A DNA stretch of 5,130 nucleotides from NCBI GenBank assembly GCA_003221375.1, contig QHRI01000149.1, positions 1 through 5,130 of the forward strand, written 5' to 3'. Made by a program: the position numbers and the translations under genes. The notes under the pieces were generated by a model that did not search any database, was not told the DNA's origin, and saw only the letters and a program-made list of their open reading frames with translations. This DNA comes from Verrucomicrobiota bacterium (GTDB lineage: Bacteria; Verrucomicrobiota; Verrucomicrobiia; Chthoniobacterales; UBA10450). Of the stretch, positions 1 through 5,130 are shown in pieces; position 1 is the first letter of the stretch, and the number at the start of each line of letters is the position of its first letter.

Positions 1-615
1 TACGTCCTGCGCGACATCAATCTGGAAGTCGGGGAAGGCGATTTTGTCTCCGTCATGGGACCTTCCGGCGCGGGTAAATCGACGCTCTTGCACATCCTGG
101 GCATGCACGATCACGGCTGGCGCGGCGAATATTTCTTGGGCGAAACCGCGGTGCATCATTTGAAACCGAAGGAGCGTGCCACGTTGCGAAACGAGCAGAT
201 CGGATTTGTGTTTCAGCAGTATCACCTGCTCGATGACCTCACAGTTTACGAAAATCTCGATATCCCACTGTCCTATCGCCACTACAAAAAGAGCGAACGT
301 GCCGCGATGGTGGCCGACATGCTCGATCGCTTCCAAATCGTCGGCAAAAAGGATTTGTATCCGAGTCAGCTTTCCGGCGGCCAACAGCAATTAGTAGGTG
401 TTGCGCGAGCGATTATCGCCGAACCAAAACTTCTGCTCGCTGACGAACCCACCGGCAACCTGCACTCCAACCAGGGCGAAGAGATCATGGAGCTCTTCTG
501 CAAGCTGAACGAACAGGGCATGACAATCGTGCAGGTGACGCACTCGGAGAAGAATGCGTCGTATGGTAAGCGCGTCATCCAACTGCGCGACGGTTGGATC
601 GTGTCAGGGAAATGA
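1..615 (+). CDS. ABC transporter ATP-binding protein, LolD/MacB class (5' end outside window)
   Basis: This is the nucleotide-binding subunit that hydrolyses ATP at the cytoplasmic face to drive a partner permease. The frame is open from base 1; the ATG at 55 is internal (it is the residue just before Walker A), so roughly 20-25 N-terminal residues are missing. Numbering codons from base 1, Walker A GPSGAGKST is residues 20-28, the Q-loop Gln is 72 (FVFQQYHLLDDLTVYENL), signature LSGGQQQ is 124-130, Walker B LLLADE is 144-149 with catalytic Glu149, and the H-loop His is 181 (VTHSE). The LLDDLTVYENL stretch and DEPTGNL motif are typical of the LolD/MacB/FtsE-like group that works with FtsX-fold permeases. 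Two positions are unusual: Leu131 replaces the common Arg after LSGGQQQ, and the D-loop reads GNLHS with His155 instead of Asp. No permease follows, so a partner would lie upstream or elsewhere. Substrate cannot be assigned: LolD-type lipoprotein release and MacB-type efflux are both possible. Confidence 0.93.
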   Translation, partial: YVLRDINLEVGEGDFVSVMGPSGAGKSTLLHILGMHDHGWRGEYFLGETAVHHLKPKERATLRNEQIGFVFQQYHLLDDLTVYENLDIPLSYRHYKKSERAAMVADMLDRFQIVGKKDLYPSQLSGGQQQLVGVARAIIAEPKLLLADEPTGNLHSNQGEEIMELFCKLNEQGMTIVQVTHSEKNASYGKRVIQLRDGWIVSGK

Positions 616-652
616 CGAATGGCGAAGGAATGACGAATAACCAAATGACGAT
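611..652 (+). repeat. Three direct copies of AATGACGAAT-like decamer
   Basis: AATGACGAAT occurs exactly at 611-620 and 629-638, and AATGACGAT at 644-652, with starts 18 and 15 bases apart. The first copy contains the TGA stop of the ATPase gene. Runs of ATGACGAA-type units between genes are, from memory, a habit of some verrucomicrobial genomes; that taxonomic link is inference. No function is visible, and no binding protein can be named. Confidence 0.5.
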
Positions 653-803
653 AGCAATCCTCGCTAGCTAATGATTTTTGAATCCAAATCAGCCTTTTGG
701 CTCATATTCTCTGAAAGAAGTCCTATGGGAAAACCTTGCGTTGCCTCTCCCTTTGTATATCGATGGCGCTGCGGTCTCTCGCTTTCATCCAATAAAAATT
801 GAT

Positions 804-1513
804 ATGTCTCTGCGTTTTCTAATCCCTTTCATTTCTGTGGTCCTCATCGCGTCGGTAACGTTCGCTCAGGAGAAAAGTGAGCCAACCGCAGATCAGTTGG
901 TTGCCAAAAACATCGAAGCAAAAGGCGGCGGCAAATTCAATTGTCCTTCATGCAAGTCAAAAAGCGGCCGGAGGAAGTTCGCAGTGAAGCCTCGCTCCAG
1001 GGAATGACCCAGATTGAGGCGTATGACGGCAAGGAAGGATGGAAAGTCTCACCATTCTTTGGACGCAGAGATCCCGAACGAATGTCGGCCGATGATGTCA
1101 AAGCGCTCGTGGAAGACGCGGAGATGGATGGGCCATTGGTAGATTGGCAAGCGAAAGGAAACACGGTCGAATATCTCGGAACCGAAGACGTCGATGGGAC
1201 CCCAGCACCCAAGCTGAAAGTGACGCGGAAGAACGGGGACGTGAGTTTCGTCTATCTAGACCCGGATCACTTTCTCGAGATTCGTGTCTTAACGCAACGA
1301 ACAAGACACGGCGCATACGAAGAAATAGAGACAGATCTTGGCGATTACGAAAAAGCCGGAGGCGTATTCGTTCCAACGTCGATCGACTTCGGGCGCAAGG
1401 GCGGACCTGACAAACAAAGGATTATTATCGACAAGGTCGAAGCCAATGTGCCGGTGGATGACACGATATTTCATTTCCCCGGCCAAATACCTTTGCCGCA
1501 ATCACAGCACTGA
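804..1513 (+). pseudogene. Broken gene for a LolA-like exported protein (whole locus)
   Basis: The ATG at 804 starts a clear signal peptide (MSLRFLIPFISVVLIASVTFA, cleavage probably before Gln22), followed by the helix ADQLVAKNIEAKGG that normally opens mature LolA-like proteins. This frame then runs into unrelated sequence and stops at 1005-1007, while the rest of the protein continues in another frame from about 935 to the stop at 1511-1513. Restoring one base in the AAA run at 933-935 would join them as GGGKIQLSFMQVKKRP. Even then the spacing is wrong: family members, as I recall them, carry about 20 more residues between the GG of the first helix and the strand before KKRP. A single out-of-frame deletion of about 60 bp near the GGCGGCGGC at 924-932 would explain both the shift and the missing segment. 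No Shine-Dalgarno is visible before 804 (AATAAAAATTGAT). It could instead be an assembly or sequencing artefact. Confidence 0.65.
941..1513 (+). CDS. Main readable part of the LolA-like (outer membrane lipoprotein-sorting-like) protein
   Basis: This frame holds nearly all of the folded domain. Possible starts are TTG 941 or ATG 950, neither with a ribosome binding site, so independent translation is doubtful; the natural N terminus is the signal peptide at 804. Visible family features, in order, are KKRPEEVRSE, GMTQIEAYDGKEGW, SADDVKALVEDAEMDGPLVD, EYLGTEDVDGTPAPKLKV, NGDVSFVYLDPDHFLEI, GDYEKAGGVFVPTSIDF and a final KVEANVPVDDTIFHFP. Alternating strands of this kind form the half-barrel fold of LolA/LolB-like periplasmic proteins, which bind lipid or lipoprotein acyl chains; the relatives are usually annotated as outer membrane lipoprotein-sorting protein with no proven substrate. 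It ends 7 bp before the propeller gene, suggesting one transcript, and lies downstream of a LolD-class ATPase. Assignment is by motif pattern only. Confidence 0.7.
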   Translation: MSFMQVKKRPEEVRSEASLQGMTQIEAYDGKEGWKVSPFFGRRDPERMSADDVKALVEDAEMDGPLVDWQAKGNTVEYLGTEDVDGTPAPKLKVTRKNGDVSFVYLDPDHFLEIRVLTQRTRHGAYEEIETDLGDYEKAGGVFVPTSIDFGRKGGPDKQRIIIDKVEANVPVDDTIFHFPGQIPLPQSQH

Positions 1514-1520
1514 TCAAAAG

Positions 1521-4448
1521 ATGAGAACGTTGAATTACCAAAGCCGACGCGAGGATTCATGCTCCGCACAGGCTCTTCGAGGCGTCCTGGCATCGCTTTT
1601 ACTGCTGCTTCTTTCCGCGATTCCTGGTAGCGCGGCGGAAGCGCAATTCAACTCGGCAACCATCTCGGGGCTGGGCGCGCGGAACATAGGCTCGGCAACA
1701 ATGAGCGGACGCATCTCCGCCATCGCGGGGACGCGCGAGCCATCCGGCAAGATTACGTTGTTTGTCGGCGCAGCCAGTGGCGGTGTCTGGAAATCCGATG
1801 ATAGCGGCACCCGATATCGACCGGTCTTCGACGAACAACCCGTGCAATCGATCGGGGCGATAGCGCTTGATCCAAAAAATTCGAAAAATGTCTGGGTCGG
1901 AACAGGGGAATCGTGGACGCGCAATAGCGTTTCGATTGGCAACGGAATGTACAAATCAACCGACGGCGGCGAAACATGGACACACACTGGTCTGGAAAAA
2001 TCCGAGCGTATTGCAAAGATCGCGGTGAGTCCCAACAACGGCGAAACGATCTTTGCCGCAGTCCCTGGCGCACTCTGGAGCGATTCGCCCGATCGCGGTC
2101 TCTACAAAACCACTGATAGCGGCAAAACATGGAACCAAGTCCTCAAAGGAGCGAATCTTTCCACCGGATGTACCGATGTCGCGATCGATCCGGCAGATCC
2201 GAACATCATGTTCGCAGCGATGTGGGATTTCCGGCGCAAAGGCTGGGAGTATCGGTCAGGTGGCGAAAATCCTACGACGCCTTCGGCCAGCGGATTATTT
2301 CGTTCTACGGACGGCGGCAGCACGTGGACGGAGATTACGCCGGAGGCGAATAAGGGTTTCCCGAAGAAACCGTACGGGCGGCTTGCAGTGGCAATCGCAC
2401 CTTCGGATCCCAAGCGCGTTTACGCGTTTGTCGAATCACCCGAAAGCGCGCTCTTTGTCTCCGACGATGGCGGCGCGACCTGGGACAAACGAGATAAGAG
2501 CCAGTGGATGGTCTGGCGGCCCTTCTACTTCGCGCACTTGGTTGTCGATCCAAAAAATCCAAACCGCGTTTTTAAGACTGATGGCTCGATGATTGTGAGC
2601 GAGGATGCAGGCAAAAGTTTCGCGGTGATCGGTGGATTCGGGGGAATGCATGGAGACGTGCACGATGTTTGGATCGATCCAACTAACACGCAGATCGTGT
2701 TCTCGGGTGACGATGGCGGCATGTGGTATTCATACAACGGTGGCTCGAAATGGTGGAAAGCAGAAAACCTCCCGGTCTCCCAGTTCTATCACGTGAGTGT
2801 GGATGACAAGGATCCCTACCGCGTTTACGGCGGTTTACAGGACAACAGCTCTTTCGTGGGCGAATCGCAGTATCCCGGCGGCGTTACTAATGCGCAGTGG
2901 GAAAACATGTACAATGGCGATGGCTTCTGGATGTTTCCGGATCCCGCGGATCCCGATTATATCTATGCCGAATATCAAGGTGGCGAGATCGGCAGAGTCA
3001 ATCGCAACACCCACGAAGCTCGCAACATCAAGCCGCGGCCGAATTATAAGGAAAAACTCCGGTTCAACTGGAATACGCCGATCGCGTTGTCACCTAACGA
3101 AAAGGGGACAATTTATATCGGCGCTCAGTTTCTATTTCGCTCGCGCGACCACGGCCAGACGTGGGAGCGGATTTCACCGGACCTGACAACCAACGATTCG
3201 GAAAAACAGAAACAGGAGCAATCAGGCGGTGTTACGGTGGACAATTCCTCTGCGGAAATGCACACCACGATTTACTCGATCAGTGAATCGCCCAAGGACA
3301 AATCGCTGATCTGGGTCGGCACGGATGATGGCAATCTTCAACTCACTCGTGACGGCGGCAAAACGTGGACCAATGTCGTCGGGAATGTTCCCGGTTTGCC
3401 GAAGAATTCATGGGTGAGCTGGGTGCAGGCGAGTAACTTCAACGCCGGCACGGCTTACGCCGCGTTTGATCGACATACCTTCGGCGACATGACGCCGTAT
3501 GTGTTTAAAACAACGGATTACGGCAGGACCTGGACACCGCTCGTAAACGCTCAGGAGGCCAAAGACGTTCGCGGATATGCTCATGTGATCAAGGAAGATT
3601 TGGTCAAACCAGATCTGCTCTTTCTCGGGACGGAGTTTGGACTTTGGGTCTCCATCGATGGCGGAAAAAACTGGGCACAATTTAAAGGCAACCATTTTCC
3701 TGCAGTTGCCGTTCGAGACCTGGCAATCCAGCGGCGCGATAACGATCTGGTTCTTGCAACGCACGGACGCGGGATATGGATCATTGATGATATCACTCCG
3801 TTGCGCGCGTTAACGCCGGATTTGTTGAAGCAGGAAGTCGCGTTCGTTTCAGCGCGTCCGGTGCAACAACGGATCGAAGGTTCAGGCGGATGGGCCAATG
3901 GCGACGCGGTTTTTGTTGGCGATAATCCGCCTGACGCTGCCGTAATCAATTACTATCAGCGCGAACGGCATCTGTTTGGAAAACTGAAGCTGGAAGTTGT
4001 GGATTCCGCGGGCCGTGTTGTCGATGATTTGCCGGCAAGCAAACGTCCTGGCCTGAATCGCGTGACCTGGACGATGCGTGTGAAACCACCGCGCGTGCCA
4101 CCGGCTGCGCAGATTGCCTTTGCGGGAGTGCGAGGACCGCGCCTTGTGCCAGGCGTGTACACTGTGCGCCTCACCAAGGCCGGCAAAGCTTCAGAAACGA
4201 AGTTAACGATTGGCCTCGATCGGCGGGCGAAATTCAGCGCTGCGGATCGCAAAGTACAGTTCGACGCTGCGATGAAGATCCATGCGCTCTTTGACGAAGC
4301 GACGGCAAGGTTGATTCGGTCCGCAAGAAAATTGTCGCAACGACTGAAGGAGGAGCAATCACGGGTGAGGAGCGATTGCGAGAGCACACCGACCAGCTTT
4401 ACGGAGCGATTCTCAGTTACGAAGGGAAACCAGGCGGTTATCAGATGA
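1521..4448 (+). CDS. Secreted Asp-box/BNR beta-propeller protein (VPS10/sortilin-like 'glycosyl hydrolase')
   Basis: ATG 1521 is chosen because it precedes a signal peptide (Arg20 followed by LASLLLLLLSAIPGSAAEA, cleavage near residue 41) and sits 7 bp after the preceding stop; the open frame extends further upstream only by chance. Eleven Asp-box motifs (S/T-x-D-x-G-x-T-W type) start near residues 90, 144, 195, 260, 312, 358, 402, 539, 607, 662 and 709, for example YKSTDGGETW and FRSTDGGSTW. They alternate with about a dozen blade strands such as DPKNSKNVWVG and DPADPNIMFAA. The propeller region closes with LVLATHGRGIWIID (743-756), typical of this family. An Ig-like segment follows (PGVYTVRLTKAGK), then a helical tail. 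The family is annotated glycosyl hydrolase by similarity to sialidase-type propellers, but no sialidase catalytic set is evident, so enzymatic activity and ligand are unknown; it probably acts in the periplasm or outside the cell. The last ~45 residues of this frame are out of register after a frameshift near 4304-4313; the restored protein would be about 1034 residues, ending at 4624. Confidence 0.9.
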   Translation: MRTLNYQSRREDSCSAQALRGVLASLLLLLLSAIPGSAAEAQFNSATISGLGARNIGSATMSGRISAIAGTREPSGKITLFVGAASGGVWKSDDSGTRYRPVFDEQPVQSIGAIALDPKNSKNVWVGTGESWTRNSVSIGNGMYKSTDGGETWTHTGLEKSERIAKIAVSPNNGETIFAAVPGALWSDSPDRGLYKTTDSGKTWNQVLKGANLSTGCTDVAIDPADPNIMFAAMWDFRRKGWEYRSGGENPTTPSASGLFRSTDGGSTWTEITPEANKGFPKKPYGRLAVAIAPSDPKRVYAFVESPESALFVSDDGGATWDKRDKSQWMVWRPFYFAHLVVDPKNPNRVFKTDGSMIVSEDAGKSFAVIGGFGGMHGDVHDVWIDPTNTQIVFSGDDGGMWYSYNGGSKWWKAENLPVSQFYHVSVDDKDPYRVYGGLQDNSSFVGESQYPGGVTNAQWENMYNGDGFWMFPDPADPDYIYAEYQGGEIGRVNRNTHEARNIKPRPNYKEKLRFNWNTPIALSPNEKGTIYIGAQFLFRSRDHGQTWERISPDLTTNDSEKQKQEQSGGVTVDNSSAEMHTTIYSISESPKDKSLIWVGTDDGNLQLTRDGGKTWTNVVGNVPGLPKNSWVSWVQASNFNAGTAYAAFDRHTFGDMTPYVFKTTDYGRTWTPLVNAQEAKDVRGYAHVIKEDLVKPDLLFLGTEFGLWVSIDGGKNWAQFKGNHFPAVAVRDLAIQRRDNDLVLATHGRGIWIIDDITPLRALTPDLLKQEVAFVSARPVQQRIEGSGGWANGDAVFVGDNPPDAAVINYYQRERHLFGKLKLEVVDSAGRVVDDLPASKRPGLNRVTWTMRVKPPRVPPAAQIAFAGVRGPRLVPGVYTVRLTKAGKASETKLTIGLDRRAKFSAADRKVQFDAAMKIHALFDEATARLIRSARKLSQRLKEEQSRVRSDCESTPTSFTERFSVTKGNQAVIR

Positions 4449-4624
4449 CATATATCGATGCGTTAAAGCGGGAATTGAGTGACGTGACAAAAGAGTTCGA
4501 TCAATTACTTGCCAAGGATCTGCCCGCCTTAAACGAATCTCTCAAAACCAAGGGCCAGCACCCGATCGAGGCGCCGCCAGCTAAAGTCGCTGCCAAAGAG
4601 AAGGCGTCCGGTCCCGGCGGCTAA
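4310..4624 (+). pseudogene. C-terminal end of the propeller protein, displaced by a one-base frameshift
   Basis: From about 4310 the sensible protein continues in the next frame: VDSVRKKIVATTEG, EERLREHTDQLYGAIL, SYEGKPGGYQMTYIDALKREL and a charged tail ending EKASGPGG at the TAA 4622-4624. This helical segment, with its LYGAILSYEGKPGGYQ stretch, is the usual C-terminal part of long secreted propeller proteins of this type and joins onto KIHALFDEATAR of the main frame. Adding one base near AAGGTT (4307-4312) restores a continuous reading, for example ATARVDSVRKK. As the sequence stands, it could only be translated from TTG 4376 or from ATG 4445, whose ATGA overlaps the main-frame TGA (4446-4448) and could allow coupled reinitiation of a 59-residue peptide. 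A sequencing indel is as likely as a real mutation. Confidence 0.8.
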
Positions 4625-4674
4625 AGTTTTAATTGCACACGCGCTCCGGCCGTTACCTGCTTAGCGCCTGGAGA

Positions 4675-4971
4675 TCAGTGACCGATTACCCGCACCGAGG
4701 GATCGTTAATGAAAGCGCCTGGCGTCGTCTGCCGCCCGATCCAGTCGATTTCGTGGCGATCGATGATTCGAACCGGCGAGACCGTCTTCGTGCCGATCGG
4801 TTGCAGTTTGACGCGTTGCGGTATAAGCGAACCTGTGACGAAAACCGTCCGGTCTTCAACTTTCTGCTTGCGTTTCGGAGCTTGCTCGACCTTGGGGTCG
4901 GCTAGCACCGCTCCGGCAAACCAGCTGGTTACGACGAGAATTGCAACGCTTGAAGATATCGAGGTCTTCAC
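4675..4971 (-). CDS. Small exported protein resembling the start of a TonB-dependent receptor plug domain
   Basis: The protein is 98 residues from a GTG start at 4971-4969. That start gives an ideal signal peptide, MKTSISSSVAILVVTSWFAG then AVLA, with cleavage after Ala24. A longer reading from TTG 5028 would put a polar stretch before it. A lysine-rich linker follows (KVEQAPKRKQKVED), then TVFVTGSLIPQR (42-53), KTVSPVRIIDRHEID (62-76) and a final INDPSVRVIGH. TonB-dependent receptors begin their plug with the same order: a VTGSRIP-like strand, SPV.VI..EEID, then a ..LPSV helix end; here the protein stops where the receptor plug would continue, and there is no barrel. It is convergent with the propeller gene, 50 bp away. 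It may be a dedicated small periplasmic protein derived from a plug, or a receptor remnant; the intact signal peptide and clean ends favour a real gene. Function is unknown. Confidence 0.72.
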   Translation of the reverse strand: MKTSISSSVAILVVTSWFAGAVLADPKVEQAPKRKQKVEDRTVFVTGSLIPQRVKLQPIGTKTVSPVRIIDRHEIDWIGRQTTPGAFINDPSVRVIGH

Positions 4972-4978
4972 AACTGAA

Positions 4979-4983
4979 CCTAC
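4979..4983 (-). promoter_or_regulatory. Ribosome binding site supporting the GTG 4971 start
   Basis: Reading the minus strand, GTAGG is followed by the 7-base spacer TTCAGTT and then GTG. This purine motif at normal spacing, together with the signal peptide that begins at that GTG, is why the GTG start is preferred over the upstream TTG at 5028. Confidence 0.45.
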
Positions 4984-5030
4984 ACCTTCGTGGGTGCTGC
5001 GTGCAAATTGCCGAAACGAGGAGGACAAAC

Positions 5031-5077
5031 CCTCTCTCCAAAAGCAAGAGAGGCAATGGCTGTTGCCACTACCTCTC
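5031..5077 (-). repeat. Three-segment inverted repeat with two mutually exclusive hairpins
   Basis: On the plus strand CCTCTCT (5031-5037) and AGAGAGG (5047-5053) form a perfect 7-bp stem with a 9-base loop. GAGAGG (5048-5053) can instead pair with CCTCTC (5072-5077), enclosing GGCAA (5052-5056) and TTGCC (5063-5067), which can pair with each other. The element lies 60-106 bases upstream of the GTG of the small exported protein, so it could be in its mRNA leader. No U-tract follows either stem on either strand, so it is not a standard terminator. It may equally be part of a dispersed genomic repeat. Confidence 0.5.
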
Positions 5078-5130
5078 CACTGACCAAACCAAAGTTTAAT
5101 ACTCAGAATTTTTTCGTTAGGCGCCCGTAA

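Noticed and set aside
691..702. AGCC-TTTT-GGCT mini-hairpin after the ATPase gene
   Set aside because: A 4-bp stem without a following T-run is too weak to call a terminator.
736..763. Possible sigma-70-like promoter (TTGCGT, 16 bases, TATCGA) before the LolA-like gene
   Set aside because: Poor match at both boxes and no supporting signal; random occurrence is likely.
678..803. Longer N terminus for the LolA-like gene from TTG 678
   Set aside because: It would place 42 non-hydrophobic residues in front of a perfect signal peptide starting at ATG 804.
1338..1520. Upstream extension of the propeller reading frame into the LolA-like gene
   Set aside because: The LolA-like protein is clearly encoded there in another frame, and the signal peptide after ATG 1521 marks the true start; the extension is chance openness.
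1535..2038. 167-codon open frame on the minus strand inside the propeller gene
   Set aside because: Its sequence has no domain-like pattern, and it lies opposite clear Asp-box coding sequence, so it is a shadow frame.
3956..4387. 143-codon minus-strand frame opposite the propeller C terminus
   Set aside because: Antisense to well-supported coding sequence, with no recognisable motif or start signal.
4621..4674. In-frame continuation past the TGA of the small minus-strand gene (17 codons ending VQLKL, then TAG)
   Set aside because: It vaguely resembles a barrel C-terminal strand, but it is too short, and the stop after DPSVRVIGH looks like a natural end; no recoding signal is visible.
4625..4674. 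Terminator between the convergent genes
   Set aside because: Only a 4-bp GCGC/GCGC pairing with a long loop and no adjacent T-tract on either strand.

Overview
The window looks like soil-type bacterial chromosome of moderate G+C, from a Gram-negative organism with a periplasm. The best guess is Verrucomicrobiota (Chthoniobacterales-like), with Acidobacteriota as the alternative. This rests on inference from three things: a secreted Asp-box propeller 'glycosyl hydrolase' of a kind abundant in those phyla, a LolA-like periplasmic protein, and AATGACGAAT-type intergenic repeats. No rRNA or marker gene is present to confirm it.

Layout: (1) 1-615 (+) is the 3' part of an ABC transporter ATPase of the LolD/MacB class; its first codons lie left of the window. 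(2) 616-803 is a short spacer that opens with three copies of a ~10-bp AATGACGAAT repeat overlapping the ATPase stop codon. (3) 804-1513 (+) is a LolA-like exported protein gene broken near 923-940. Signal peptide and N-terminal helix are in one frame, the body in another, and about 20 family residues seem to be missing at the junction. (4) 1521-4624 (+) is a large secreted beta-propeller protein with 11 recognisable Asp-box (BNR) motifs. Its C-terminal ~105 residues are shifted by one base near 4304-4313, so the main frame ends early at 4448. (5) 4675-4971 (-) is a small convergent gene for a 98-residue exported protein. Its mature part looks like the first ~50 residues of a TonB-dependent receptor plug domain and nothing more. 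(6) 4972-5130 is a leader or spacer with three mutually complementary purine/pyrimidine segments that can form alternative hairpins.

Genes on the plus strand are tandem and tightly packed (7 bp between the LolA-like gene and the propeller gene), so those two are probably cotranscribed. The ATPase may act with a permease outside the window. Its placement next to a LolA-like carrier suggests envelope lipid or lipoprotein handling, but this is only contextual. I see no RNA gene, CRISPR array, insertion sequence or clear rho-independent terminator. No clearly new multi-gene system is visible. The most interesting items are the orphan plug-like mini-protein, the unusual ATPase signature and D-loop residues, and two frame-disrupting lesions in adjacent genes that are either real decay or sequence error.
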